Part shown: positions 35,471 through 48,840 of the stretch, piece by piece | Layout: each line of letters begins with the position of its first letter | How positions within the stretch are numbered: the first letter of the stretch is position 1 | Assembly (NCBI RefSeq): GCF_021462225.1 | Contig: NC_061812.1 | Coordinates: forward strand, 38,628,675-38,692,674 | Direction: 5' to 3' | Origin: Girardinichthys multiradiatus | Taxonomy: Eukaryota > Chordata > Actinopteri > Cyprinodontiformes > Goodeidae | DNA: 64,000 nucleotides | The notes under the pieces: model-generated | The model's input: only the letters and a program-made list of their open reading frames with translations | Database searches by the model: none | Told to the model about the DNA's origin: nothing | Program-made: the position numbers and the translations under genes

Positions 35471-38400
35471 TGCTTAAAGGGTGTTTTTTTCAAAAGGCCA
35501 TTTTAATCTGACAAACATACCCATTTCAGAATGCATAATCTAATTTACTGAATAGCCCCTTTTCCATTGCCTGTAGAAGGCCCCAAGGTTTGTAAACCCC
35601 AGGTCATGTTTTGATTGAAATTTACCCAGGTAATTTCATGTTCCACGGGTAAATGGTCCTACTCTGGAGTAAGTCTTTTCATCTTTTCCTAGGATATGTT
35701 AAAGGGATTTGTTAAAGCAGCAGCTTCAGTAATGGCAGAGGTTACTATACAAATCGTAATTGTAAAATAATTTTTATACCATTAATTTGTCACAAAAAGT
35801 TGTTTTAAGATATTTTTAAGCGAGAAAGTAGACATCAAAACTTCATCTGTGGAGTCAGTTCATCAAGAAGAACCTACATTTAAATGTTTTTTCTGAGTTT
35901 TCGGAGCAGCAGAGCTTTGCTTACAGGCTTGTTGGCTGCTAAACTGGGACTATTCCACTAACCGCTGCCTGATCTTGGCAGGCACTCTGGGATTTCCCGC
36001 TACTTGTTATCTGTTGTATCTGGCGGGTAATTGTCAATGTAAAGCGTTTAGTAGGTATGTGGTGAATAACCGCAAGTACAGGAAAATAAAACGGTATATT
36101 TTTTGCCGGAAATTATTATAGTAGCATTAATTAACTATCTCACCACAGTTCTGTAAGACAAATATTTTAATGCAGTGCTGATAATCAGAGCACTAAATGT
36201 TTCATGTACATAAACAATAAACATTTTCATAAGACTGTCTTTTTGTGTAAACCTAACTTAGTGGAGTATGAAATCTTTAATATTTTTAGTTTTTCATAGG
36301 CTCTGCAGGAGGAGAGACAACAGTTCCAGGTTTGGATGCAGAAGCTCAGTGATCCTGCCATCCTCTCCTCTACTCTCTACACATTTTCTACTTTATATAC
36401 ATATTTGCTTATGATTAGACAGTCAATGTATCAGTACCTTGTAATTCTGGACTGATTATCAATTTCTTTATTCTAATAAATAACATTTGTGACTAAAAAA
36501 CATGTTTTGTAGTTATCTAATCATGAGGCACTAATTTATGTAGTTATTGTAAATTAATCATGCAGTTGTAAAGCAACAACTCTGGCCAGATGCAGGTTGG
36601 TAAAAAATAAATGTAAAATAATGATTTAGCCTTTCCTGCTTATGGATCCAGTGCAACTTAAGGAATAATGGAAGGAATTAATCAACTGTATAACTCTCAT
36701 GCTGCTCATCATCAATTATTTGACACAAAAACTTATTTTAAACGGAGTAAGGGAGTAATTTCATCTGCTGGAGTGAAGGTCTATTGCAGTTTTCTTCACA
36801 ACTTCCCCATATATCATTAGGCAGATTTAAATAAATGGTCCTTGGCCTCTCTAGGCAATGGAAAAATAACATAGGAGATTTCCTGGGATTCCTATTACCC
36901 AGGTAAAAGGTAACTGGAGAAGGGACTATTGTGACTGTTCATTGAAGTTTGTGATGTAACTGACTAAATGTGAAAATGTTTTAGAGGTAATACTAGTTGT
37001 TTTGTATTAATTCAGGGTTAACAGATACAAGTTTTATCCCATCCGGTTATTGTATCTGTTTTGCTCAGCTAAATGTTTCTTAATGTCTCTGTGTCTGTTT
37101 TGATTTTTCTTTCCACTCATGCTCAGTATCCTTAGCTAATTAGGTAAAATATCTGCCATGGAAAATGTACCAATAGCTGAGCTCAAGTTATCACCTCATG
37201 TAGAGAACAGGGGAATTAGCTTAAATCTCATTGTGTTTTTGAAGATCACAGAATTGTATTGTGTTTTTTCTTAAGAGAGATAGAAAGCCTCCAGCTCACT
37301 TAGTGTATATTAGCTTTCAGTGTTATATTTCCCCTCACGCTCTAAGGTCAGAACATTTTTCACTCTTCTCCCGGGTACAATCAAAGCATCAGTCTAAAAT
37401 AAAACACAGAAATGTTTTTGTGATATATTCAATGGAGGGAGCAGCACTTCTGTCTGACGCTCCATTTTCTCCCTTTGTGCAGAATGCATGTCAGCCAGGG
37501 AATCACCATCTTTGTCACTTATGTCACAGTGTGTTACTCTTATCTTCTGTCTGGTAGAATGACAATATATCTTCTGAAGAGACAGAGATCCACCTTAACA
37601 TAAAGCAAGGCTTCAGCAGGAGTTGCTCCTTTCCACACTTTATATGGATGCTGAAGAGTTGTGTACTGCCGGTGAGTCACTCTAGACTCCAGGTCTGCAA
37701 CTGAATCTCGCTGTGGTGATGTTAGTGCAATTTGGAGGATTTACATCAGACGGCAAAATGTTGGGGTTTCCTCTGTTTTAACCTCTTTGTCATTCAGCGC
37801 ATGAGAAATGTCACCCAGAACTGGAGGAGGCTTGAAGGGGTGTAACCTAAAAGAACAATTTCTGTTTCTAACAGTTTTTAGTTGGCAGTAGATAGTGAAT
37901 TAAAACTGTGATGAAGAAATACTATAGAAGAAATGGGAAAGTGGCAAAATGTTGATGGGAAACCTTCGCTATATACACAGTCATTTTAAGTATGCATTTA
38001 GTTACTCAGTTACCTCAGTACAAACAGCAAACTGATAAAAAAAAAAAAAAAAATTCTTTCATCATTTCTACTGTCCTATCTTGCTGCTGCTTTAAAGAAT
38101 AAACACCACACAGTTAAATAAATCCTGAAGATAAGTGTTCCTCTGGTTAACAGAGATTCCACAAAGTAAGATAAAATAGGGGTGGAATAAATAAGTACAA
38201 GTGTGGGAGTTGTTGTTTGGAGGCACGTCATCATGGGATGTTTGAGCCAGAGTCAGAACAACACATTTATTTGTAGGTTTGTTGTAGCTATCTGATACAA
38301 TAATTAATACATCAACTCTTGCAAAGGCAAAAAATTTAAACATACAGTATGTAGTTTACACTGATGAGCAGTTTTAGTATTCTTGTTTACAGAATTAGGT

Positions 38401-41356
38401 TGTATTGTACATATAACAAATCAAATCATTAAAGAGCTAAGAAAATATTGACCTGAGATAGATGGGCAATTATATACAGATGTAAAGAGGTAAGCAGAGA
38501 TAAAGAATATGACATTTTTGATAGAACTACAAACCCCACTTTTAAAAATATTTCAGTCCAGGTTTTACCAGTCCATATATTATATTTTTTGTATTTGTCT
38601 CAATAAAAGGTGATGCTAATTTAGAAAAAAGAAGCATTTTTCAGTTTGTTTTTCCAAAACATTTAATGTTTTTTGAATCTGAAGTTGTGTCTGTAGAATC
38701 TGTGTGCAGTGTAGAATATTCCAGTTGAAGTCTGTCCATATATTGTGTATATGCTTATATGATTAGGGTGGTATACTAAATATGGTCAAATGCAACCCAG
38801 ACTCCTTAAATAAAAATTTGCCCCTTAAGCTTCAAACTAGACACCAACTTCAGCAGTCAATGATGCATTTGGGATAAAGCAATCATTTCTAGCACTGCTC
38901 ATATGGTATGCAACACAGAAAAGAGCCATATCAGCCATTTTAAAAACTGTCACCCACACACAGTTAAACCAAAAACCATAACAGAATTTTAAAACAAGGT
39001 GGATTGTTAGGGCATAAGTGAGTTACAGAAATTTAAATGTAAAAAGCTATGAAGGAAAAAAATAGTTATTACCTACGTAAATTAATATTGGTTTGAAACG
39101 CTTGAAGCTTATCTGCTACTTCGTCTTCATAAGATATTGCATGCATTGCCATTGGTGTGTGGGCTTAACAAATTCAGCAGTGGAGGGGCTTTGAATTCAG
39201 GCATCGACCCCCCAGAACCCCCACCCATAGATGATATCACTGATGTGCTGCCAGTATAAAGTGAAACATTGCTCTGGAAATATTATTGACTTAGGTTAGC
39301 TGGTAGTCTGTCTGATGCTCTATAATTGTCTTTAATTATACCAAAATGTTAAAGATCAGATAAGCTTGTTCAAAAGCTGCAAAGCTGTTGACCTATGAAA
39401 TTGCTTTGTGCTGTATTATGTTTCAACCAGCCATGATGACCCTGTGGTCTTAGATTAAATTAAAATCCAACCTAAATGGTGAACCTGAAGTGGACCCACC
39501 AGGTTGAACTAGCTTCAGCTGATTTTTTTTCCCCCGATTGAATGAGTGAGAATCACACACCTAACAACTGTACCCGCTGAAGGTTCGCAGACCAAAGGAT
39601 TTATCAAATAATCTAAAGCCAGCTGAACCCATCAGGCTCTTTCGTGAAAAGTCACGAGCGCCTACGTTATAAGGCATACAGCATAACTTAACAAAAATTT
39701 TGAATCCCTTCATAGTGTATATTAGTGTTCTTTTCAGGGTGTGGCCAATTGAGACTCCAATTTCCTATATTTGTAATCTGTTTGAGCAACCTATGAATAA
39801 AGACGTGGAAAAAAAAATCAAGTCCGGCCAGTTTCCCTCCCACATTTGCAGACTCCGATCTACATGTCACACTAACACATTTTGTGAAGACTCACCCAGC
39901 CAACTGACGCCAACTAATGCAGGGTAGGTGAAGTCATAAAGTTGGTTATAATACTACAATTATTATACATTCAGTTGTACGAAGGAAAAATATCTGCTGG
40001 AATGTGTTTTAATTTAGTTCTTTAAATGGAAAAATATACTGCCACGTTTGTTCTGACTTTTACTTGTCACTTTGTTGAAATCATAGATTATTTAGATGAA
40101 TGAAATCCTGAATTTAATGTGATTTTAGATGGGATGATTGAAATTGAGAGGAATTTATTATGAAAATAGGATGGCTAATAATTTACCTATATTCACAAAT
40201 TGCATTATTAAATACTAAAGGTACATCTCAATAAATCATTTTGAGGGTAAATATGGGAGCTGGAGAAGTTGAAAATCCAAGGGACTGACTGAAGTCACCA
40301 CTGTCTCCCTAGAGGTGTGATGTGTTCTAATGTCAGTAATACTGCTGATACTGACAGATGCTTCTTGTAAGGTCTTAGTAACTGTTGTGATCGCTTACTG
40401 AGGTGAGTGAGTGCAATTCCTGTAATAAGAATGAGAAATATTAATGAAACACATGGTACTGATCTGCTAATCATGCTAATCTCTTATTGTTTGCAGGGCA
40501 TGGTGCTTACGTGTGTTTATGCTCTGAATCTTAGCAGAAGAACAGCCACAATAACTTTTTTTTAATGTTTGGATCTTCCTGCAGCCTTTTTGCTATTTGT
40601 GAGAGATAGTTTGGTCAATCAATCTCACATGTCTGTCTAGTACCAGACTACCATTGAACCTCATTTACTGGTTGCATCTTATTTACATTCTCCCCTCAGA
40701 CATGTGCATGTTTGTTCGGTTTCAGCTGTTTCTATGGCCTCACATGTTGGGAAGAAAGAGTGATATACAAGAAAATTAGCTTATGTGTATGCAAAAGAAC
40801 ACACAGGGATGAAGCTGGTTGAGGAATCCAGCAGGCATGCTGTGGGGCTGCTGCTGAACCTTGGCCAGACAGATGGCATTCATTTGATCAGAGCGATGCT
40901 GTAATGGTGGGCGAAGAGCAGCGAAGAGAGGCGGCCATTAGGTCTTCATGAGCAGGCCTTATTACCAGTCTGACAGGCAGGGAACTCTTTAAAATTCATG
41001 CAAACTTTCCCTACAGCTACACTGATGTGTTGGCTGAGGTGCTGCATTGCTGTCCCAGAGCCCCAATTGTGTGCTTAGCATCCTTCACATCAACATGCCA
41101 GTGTGTCTTCTTGTTCTTGTACATGTTAGTGTTTGTTTTGCAAGCTATTAGCTGTGCTTGATGATCACTATCGCCTTTACATCAAAAAGGTTATGTGTGA
41201 ATTTATTATTTTGTCTGGGTCTGATTCTCTCTTTTAAGTCTTTTTAAACCAAATGCTACTTTTTTTATTTTTAGGAGAGAAGTCATTTGTGAGATCAACA
41301 TTTTCTATTTTCCACAGAATTAACCCATTAGGTTTTCTCTCTGTAAAATGATGAAA
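35471..41356. other. Intronic DNA, nothing recognised
   Basis: Nearly 6 kb without a recognisable gene or repeat, apart from a poly-A run at 38038-38053. 40810-41000 is a GC-richer block without repeat signature. Short frames at 37261-37557 and 39700-39927 lack domains. Confidence 0.35.
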
Positions 41357-43017
41357 ATACTGTGCAAAAGTAGGCATGTTGTCACATTACTGCCACAAAC
41401 TATAATGCATTTTATTTTAATTTCATGTGATAGACCGAAAGCAGAGTAGCATATGTTAATGAATTTCAAGCACAGACATGGTTTTCAAAATGTTTTACAA
41501 ATCTAAATCTGCAATTTTGGCTTGTATTTGTATTCAACCCAATTCTCTAATACTTTAATAACCCAAAATAAAATCCACAGGTCTTGTCGGGGTGCGACAT
41601 TTTAGACTTTGTTTGTGGCTTTGTGTTTGTTTACCTTTTGCTTAGATGTTTCTATTTTGGTTTTTGTATCATGTTTGTTTAGTTCTCTTGCTCCCTTTAC
41701 TGCCTCCTAGTGTTTTGTTGTTTCTTTCCCCCCGCTCCTAGTCTCCTTTAGAGGTTGCTTTTCTATTATTTATTATGGTTTTCTTATGATTATGATTATT
41801 ATTATATTTGTTGTTATTCTAGTTCTCTTGTCCTCGTATTATTATAGTCCCCTTGTCTTCCTTGTATTCTCTAGTTTAATTTCTCATTTAGTATCTTTGT
41901 GTTTATTTATGGTTTGGTATTTGTTCACTTTGCACTCTTCTTGTTTACTAGTTTATGTTCTCTGTTCCTCCTCGTCTTGGTTCCCTTTCTGTGTTTTATT
42001 CTATTCTGTGTTAGTTCCTTTATTCTGTTCTTTCTAGCTTAGTTCCTCATGTCTAGTTTCTATAGTTCTAGTTCCCCTCCTGTTAGGTCAGCTTTAGTTA
42101 TTGTTTACATTTTAGTTTGTATTTATTTTAGTCCTCTCTTCCTCTGCTTCATTCCCTGTTTTGTTCAATCAGTGTTTAGTTTTGTTTACGTTTGTACTTA
42201 GGGTTTATTTATGGTTTCTTTGGATAGATCTTAGGTTATGTTGTTCTTTTGTTCCCTCTAGTTTCTCTGTTTACTTTAGTTAATCATTATTCTAGGTTCT
42301 TATGTTTCTTTGGTTCTTTATCTTTGTCCTTAGCTTCCTTTAGTTCTGGTTCCCTGACTGTTGTTTATGCAGTGCTTACTTATAGTTTTGTTTTTATAGT
42401 CAGTTCCTTTTAGGTTATGTATTAGTCCGGTTCCTCTCATGTCCCCTTTGTTTTCTAGTTAGGTCTCCTTAGCAACTATCCATACTCCCTCAATTCTTTG
42501 AAGGCTGGTTCACACCTGTTTTCTATTCTCCTCTGATTTCCTGCCTCTGTGTCTCATTGGTTCATACCTCACTCCCATCTGTTATAAGCTCTCTAGTTCT
42601 CTTTGTTCTTCGCTGGTTCCTTCCAATTTGTCACCCTCGTTCTTGTCCGTTCTGTCCACTATTATGCCTAAGTTTGGGCTACGTTCCTGCAGCTTGTCAA
42701 AGTTGATAGGAAGATACAGCGTTCTAAATACATCCAGATAGACAGAATTCACAGAATTATTTGGATCAATACATATTCATGTGTTAGTATGACACAGACC
42801 AACATCCAATTGACAATGTGTTGCAAAACTTGAAAATTGGTGGTCAAAGATGCTTTCCATCAAATTTGGCTACAAAATTGAAACTAGCGGATAGAAACCT
42901 ATCCCAAAACTGTTGTAGGTGTAAGTGCAGTGAAAGGTAGTTCTACTGTTTTCTTTTGAATTTTCACATGCAATAAAGTTTGAGGTTGCTGCATGGCAAC
43001 ATATTTTTGCAAGTCAC
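41357..43017 (+). mobile_element. Tc1-like relic whose middle is replaced by an LTR-like tract
   Basis: The left end (CTGTGCAAAAGTAGGCATG, CATGTGATAGACC) and the right end (CAACATATTTTTGCAAGTCAC) are decayed inverted repeats of the fish Tc1 family. Right-half transposase remnants survive: GATCAATACATATTCATGTG and ACAATGTGTTGCAAAACTTG. A T-rich LTR-like tract occupies 41580-42685, and the transposase's left half is missing. Confidence 0.6.
41580..42685 (+). repeat. T-rich LTR-like tract
   Basis: It begins TTGTCGGGGTGCGACATTTTAG and continues as 1.1 kb of TTAGTTCC/CTAGTTTC-rich sequence. That is the same style as the minus strand of 2224-2910 and the copy at 62105. CTTGTC occurs at both edges (about 41582 and 42696), but a real duplication is not certain. 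The 83-residue frame at 41786-42037 is a product of its composition. Confidence 0.45.
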
Positions 43018-44159
43018 CACAAATTATTGTAGATTCCCAGACATGAGTATTTATCCCAATAAACTGCTACTAAGATGGAATTAGAATAATTGTTATGAAT
43101 GGAATAAGAAAAAAAGTATTTATCTAGATGGCCATGTTTTCCCAGAGCTTTCAATAGAAAATTAAGCTGCAGTTTTGTTGTTATGAAAATGAAAAATAGA
43201 GAAGAGAATGAGGTATCATTGTGATTTGCCATGGATGTTGGTATTGAAACGAGTTTGAACATTTACTAGAATGCAGTGTGTCTGTTGAGTGATATTATGT
43301 CTTTGTTAAACTCACAGTGGGGATTTGTCCAGAGTTCATCTGTCCTTCTGTAGTCTAGGTTGGGCCCCACCCTCCTACAGGATGAATTTGTTCAGCAGTA
43401 TTCACAAAAAGTTATATTGCAGTAACACTAAACTTACTGTAAAGAGGCATGACTTAATATTGCCAACAGATGTGTTTGGAAAATTAAGTTCATTTTTGTT
43501 AAATAATTCCGTTTTCAGCACTACCCAACCCATGGGGCTTTTCCCTCTTTCACCAGCAGCCCCAGCATACACACTCTACCCACCCCTCCATAAATATTCT
43601 TAAAAAATTTAAAAACAACATGCAAGTGTGATTTCCTTGGTGTATTTGTTCCTTTGCACTCAATTCTTTTGTTATATGGGATGAAAGAGGACATTTTACT
43701 ATTTAATTTTCCAATGATTGTCTTCTCGTCCTCTTCTGGCTGGAACTTGTCACAGGGCGGAAATAATTTTTGGATCATTTTTAGCCCTTATCTTGTCACA
43801 GTCGCAAATCCATTTTTTAAAAGGTTAGACATTAATAGCACAAATTCCCCCCTTTTTCTGCCTCCTCTGTCTCCTTTTCCTGTGATATGAGATTAGACTT
43901 TTCACCCAGAGCAACAGACAGAGACTAATCCACGGCCGATGTGAGATATTAGTCGTATAACCCCATCGTGGGGCTGACAGCTCTTTGGAGTTTCAGATAT
44001 TGGGCATTTCATAGGCCCCTTTAAAAGTAAGACTATACGCTTGCTTTGGCACTTTGTGCATAAATGAAGATAGCACATTAGTTCTGAAATGCCAAAATGT
44101 GTTTAAAGCACAATACTGGTACAAAATCGATTTTTTATTCTGTTAAATACCAAGAAAAG
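43018..44159. other. Intronic DNA, nothing firm
   Basis: No gene or repeat is recognised. 43880-44050 is a unique-looking block with balanced composition (for example GAGATATTAGTCGTATAAC) that could be a conserved element. Confidence 0.3.
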
Positions 44160-44618
44160 GATTGGATCAGTCACTGGGGTCCATCAATCACTTGAGTCAC
44201 TGGGGCAACAGGTCCAGGAGAAAAAATCCAGACATCCATCTTGATCTCATTCTGAGATATTCCGAGGTGCTCCCAGTCCATCCTGTTGGTCATGGGTCTG
44301 CATCAGGGTTTCCTTCCAGTGGGGCTTTTCCAAAAAAATCTCCAAAGAGGGGTGTCCAAGAGGCATCCTCTAAATATGTCCAAACCACCTAGGTGATTGT
44401 TTTGAGGACCAGCGGCTCTATTTCAAGTAACCTCCATATGTCTTCACCCTAACTTTGAGGCTGAGTTCAACCACCCTATAAAGGAATCTCTTTAGTCAGT
44501 TGTATTTGTAATGTTGGTCTATCGGTCATGATCCATATATCATGACTATAGGTAAGGTTTTAAACTTAGACATGTTAGTTAAAGCAGAATTTTGCTTTTA
44601 GGTTTAGCTCTTTCTTTA
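44160..44618 (-). mobile_element. RTE/Rex3-type LINE relic, 3' part, minus strand
   Basis: The plus strand shows the antisense of a common fish LINE reverse-transcriptase gene: CATCCTCTAAATATGTCC, ACCAGCGGCTCTATTTC, TCGGTCATGATCCATATATC and TTTAGCTCTTTCTTTACCAC. The homology stops at 44622 and resumes at 48837, with an LTR-like element between. All frames are broken. The family name is from memory. Confidence 0.55.
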
Positions 44619-45459
44619 CCACTGTTGTGATTATGAATCTGATAATATTATTTAATATTAATATTTTAATATTTTATCAAATAATATTTCAGTCTGTTAA
44701 GGGTTATCCTGTGAATACCAGCCCAGTAAGGCGGTGGTATTAGGACAAAATAGAAAGGTGTGAGACGAGCTCTGACATTATTGAACAGCAAAACTCTGCA
44801 CACACATGGAATGAATTCACACAATTTCTTCAAATACAAGAATTTATTAACAAAATTAAGTCAACTCAAAGTCAAACATATTTCAATCAACAAACTCTTT
44901 ACTATGCTAAAACAATCCAACTAAACTACCAAGCAGAATTAAAGAATAACAAAGACTAATGGGATATGTACAATATAAACAAGTTGATTAAAGATGATTG
45001 TGAACCATGACCGAAAGAGTGATGCAACATTACCATGCAATGTTTATGTTTGAGAGCCAAGGATTATCTTGAAGAATCTGGAAGTGAAGTTAAGTTAGTC
45101 TTGGAACTAACTTAGGCAATAATCAGCATACCTTTAGACAACCATTCACAATGCAAGATCAGATAATATTATTTCAATAAAATAATGTTTTAAGAATGAT
45201 CTGTTGAATAAAACCAACCTTCTGGATGACTAATTCTCAACGGTGTCTCATTAGCTGCCTTTACTTATTAAAATAATATTAAAATCAATATTATTAAGGG
45301 GATGGTAAAATATTTAAGGAAGTACTTTGGAAAAGAGCCAAATCTTTCTGGAGAAATGGGGCTTAATGGTGTTTACTTAGTTATCAAATTTAGTGAAATA
45401 ATGTTTAGGGACTATTATTTACTAGCTTGAAAACTAACAACCTGTCTGGGTAAATATTC

Positions 45460-47817
45460 AGCTCAGCAAGATGTTTTTCTGCCGCGGAAAAACATCTTGC
45501 TGAGCTGATTACAGACGTGGAGAAAAAATACACGGACTCTTTCATCATAATACTGGGAGATTTTAACAGAGCAAACCTCTCCAATGAACTCCCCAAATAC
45601 AGACAGCATATTGAGTGTCCCACCAGACACAAAAACACACTCGACCATTGTTACACAGCTTTAAAGGGCTCATATCATGCTGTTACCCGGCCTGCTCTGG
45701 GTTTTTCGGATCATTCTCTAATCCACCTCATCCCAACCTACAGACAGAAACTAAGAGCTTCCAAACCCAAGGTTCACACTGTTAAGAAGTGGACTGAGGA
45801 ATCAAAGCAGATGCTACAGGCCTGCTTTGAATGCACAGACTGGACTGTTTTTGAAACCTCAGCCACTGACCTGAACCAACTAACTGATGTGGTGACATTA
45901 TACATCAGTTTCTGTGAGGACATGTGTGTGCAGACCAAGACCTTCTGCACCTTTGGGAATAACAAGCCATGGTTTACTCCACACCTCAGGAATCTGCGCA
46001 GGGAAAAGGAAGAAGCTCACAGCAGTGGAGATTGGGCGCGGTACAGGCAGGCCAGGAACAGACTTACAAAGGAGATCAAAGCAGCCAAGAGAAGCAACAG
46101 TGAGAAGCTTAAGAAAAGCCTTTCTACTGGTGACACTTCAGCTGTATGGACAGGTCTGAGAAACCTGACTGCCTATAGGAGTCGTCTCCTGGCCAACCGT
46201 CTGAATGGCTTCTACTGCAGACATGACAAGATGCCATTCACACCTCAAATCATCCCCTCCACATCCCATTCAGGAACAAGTTCTTCCCACAAAGCTACCA
46301 ACCCCCTACCTGAAGAAGAAGACCTGATAACGTCACCCCATCATGCCTGAAAACCTGCGCACATCAACTCGCTCCGATCTTCACAAGGACCTTCAACAAG
46401 TCACTGGAGAAATGTGAGGTCCCCTCCTGCCTCAAATGATCCTCCATCATCCCGGTGCCCAAGAAACCCACCATCCTAGGATTAAATGACTACAGGTCTG
46501 TAGCCCTGACGTCTGTGGTCATGAAATCCTTTGAGCGGCTGGTGTTGAAGCACCTGAAAGACGTCACAGGGCCCCTGCTGGACCCCTTGCAATTTGCTTA
46601 CCGAGCAAACAGGTCGGCAGATGATGCTGTTAACTTAGGTCTACACTTCATCCTGCATCACCTCGACCACCCAGGGACGTACGCCAGGATCCTGTTTGTA
46701 GACTTCAGCTCGGCCTTCAACACTATCTTACCAGTCATCCTCCACCAGAAGCTCACCCAGCTCAACGTCCCAGCCTCCACCTGTCAGTGGATCAACAGCT
46801 TCCTGACGGACTAAAAGCAGCAGGTGAGACTGGGGAGCATCTTCTCTCGAACCAGATCAATAAGTACTGGTGCCCCCCATGGGTGTGTTCTATCCCCACT
46901 CCTCTTCTCCTTGTACACAAATGACTGCACCTCATTGGACTCGTCCGTGAAACTCCTTAAGTTTGCAGACAACACCACTGTCATTGGACTGATCCAGGAC
47001 GGTGATGAGTCTGCATACAGACAGCAGGCGGATCGGCTGGTACACTGGTGCAGTCAGAACTACCTCGAACTCAACCCACTCAAGACTGTGGAAATGGTGG
47101 TGGACTTTCGAAGAACACCACCCCCATACACCCCCCTCACCATCCTCAACAATACTGTATCGGCCGTGGACCACTTCAGGTTCTTAGGAACCACCATCTC
47201 TGAGGACCTGAGATAGTCTTCACACATAGACACTATTCAAAAGAAGGCCCAGCAGATACTGTACTTCCTGAGGCAACTCAAGAAGTTCAACCTTCCACAG
47301 GAGCTGCTGGTCATCTTCTACACTATCATTCAATCTGTCTTGCCTTCATCCATCTCAGTGTGGTTTGGCTCATCCACAAAACAGGACAAGTCCAGACTGC
47401 AACGAATAATCAGGAATGCAGAGAGAATAATCAGGGCTGACCTTCCCTCCATCCAGGACTTTTACAGGTCTAGGGTCAGGAAAAGAGCTGCTAAAATCTC
47501 TGCAGACCCCACACCCTGCACATAAACTGTTCAGAGCTTTACCTTCTGGCCGCCGTTACAGAGCACTGTTCGCTAAAACCAGCCGCCACAGAGACAGTTT
47601 CTTCCCCCAGGCTGTTTCTCTGTTGAACATTCAATAGAGTACAAAACAACAGCATACAGATGTTGCAAATGCACCTTTTTATTATATATGTGAATATTGT
47701 ACATTGTAAATATGTATATTCTGTAATACAAAAACAAAACCAAAGAGCACAAGTGTACCGGAGTCAAATTCCTTGTTTGTATGTACGAACTTGGCAATAA
47801 AGCTGATTCTGATTCTG
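45460..47817 (+). mobile_element. 5'-truncated L2/CR1-type LINE with fold-back 5' end
   Basis: The 6-base duplication ATATTC at 45454-45459 and 47818-47823 bounds the insert. The 3' end is GCAATAAAGCTGATTCTGATTCTGAT, the classic tail of an L2-type fish LINE. The 5' end begins with a 19-base inverted copy of its own first sense bases, a 9-base spacer and then sense sequence. It is inserted into LTR-like copy B. It shares family-level protein motifs with the LINE at 3849 but is clearly a different lineage. Confidence 0.85.
45490..47525 (+). pseudogene. L2-type LINE ORF2 fragment, inactivated
   Basis: Recognisable in order are the endonuclease tail with GDFN, NTLDHCY and SDH (45550-45720), the linker, then the reverse transcriptase with [10 protein letters not shown] (46484), [11 protein letters not shown] (46695), STGAPHGCVLSP (46863) and LKFADNTTVIG (46956). 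The catalytic FADD reads FADN: the second aspartate is Asn (AAC at 46971-46973). Other lesions are a frameshift plus deletion near 46330-46380, TGA at 46437-46439 where Trp is expected, TAA at 46812-46814, TAG at 47214-47216 and a further stop at about 47523. The C-terminal region is otherwise recognisable. It cannot encode an active enzyme. Confidence 0.85.
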
Positions 47818-48840
47818 ATATTCTTTAGTGGGCAAGCACGTGTCCTAAGCTGTTAGCAGTTAAAGCTAACAAAGAAGCTGATAGCTCAGTACCAGAATCA
47901 AACACACACCTTTAAAAATACCGTCAATAAAAGGGTTAAAATGCATAAGCGCGGCCGGCGCGTAATGGCCGATCTTCAGTGTTTAAAATCACCCTTTAAA
48001 TAAAGTTCGTCTTAACTTTAAAAACACACAAACACAGAACACAAAGCTGAGCATGTGTGCTGCAGATAGCCTGCTAGCACCACGATAGCAGAGTTCAACA
48101 CAAACAAAACCAAACTTCATAAAATGAAAAACGTTTAGATAATTTCATCCTAAATAACTCTATTACTCTGCCCAAACCTAACCTCGTATGAACCATGCTG
48201 AGGAGTTGTCCGGGCGATGACGAAGTTTGAAGAAAGCTCTGTGAACAAAGGGTTAGCTTCCAGCTAACCTCCGGAGCAGTGGCTAGGCGGCCCGTTCTGT
48301 CCGTGGACCACACTGCACGTTACCACGGGATGCGGCTCCTGTTGTCGTCCTTTCAGACTGGGAAAAACCGCTCCACTCTTTGTAGAGACAACGTATCTAC
48401 TGGGGACTACTCTGGAACACAGTTTGCTTCTGCAGGCGTCAGAGAGAAAGTCAAGCCAGGCTTATACCTTAATTACCCCTTTTTATGAATGAATACCGGA
48501 TTCTTTCCAACAGTAATTCATCAGTACATAACTTGTGCATATGATCGATGATCGTATGACACCCTTGGATCCAGTTGAAGAGTTTATGTCTTTTTGCCAG
48601 CAAAGAGACATTAGCACGCTGCCTCTCCGGCCAGTCTCGCAGCGGAGTCCGGGTGGTAGATATCAAACCATTGGAAAGAGGGGTGCTTTTATACAGCCAG
48701 TGGCATCATGGGTAGTCTGCTGCTACCCCTCCCTTCCTCAGTTGCTGGAAGTCGGTTAAATGCAATTTATTTTGAAAATTCCAGAAAAGTTTGTACCGGA
48801 GTTTTAATGTTGTTTCCATGGCTGTAGGTCCCAACACCAC

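Larger units (their letters stand above)
44623..48836 (-). repeat. Solo-LTR-like element, copy B, with a LINE nested inside
   Basis: The ends are TGTTGTGATT and GGTCCCAACA, flanked by a perfect 4-base duplication CCAC (44619-44622 and 48837-48840). Without the LINE (45460-47817) and its duplicated 6 bases it is about 1.85 kb. It aligns with copy A (8471-10233) in the opposite orientation. Shared blocks include CACACACATGGAATGAATTC, AAGGATTATCTTGAAGAATC and GTTAGC-rich parts. On its own sense strand there is a TATAAAA (plus-strand 48687-48693) close to the start, at the place where copy A has its CRE and TATA-like pair. It has no coding frames. Confidence 0.65.

Noticed and set aside
41786..42037. 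83-residue hydrophobic frame considered as a membrane protein
   Set aside because: It lies wholly in a T-rich LTR-like tract, and the hydrophobicity follows from T-rich codons.
8471..48836. Copies A and B as the two LTRs of a single provirus
   Set aside because: They are in opposite orientation, are visibly diverged and enclose a host gene exon. They must be separate insertions.
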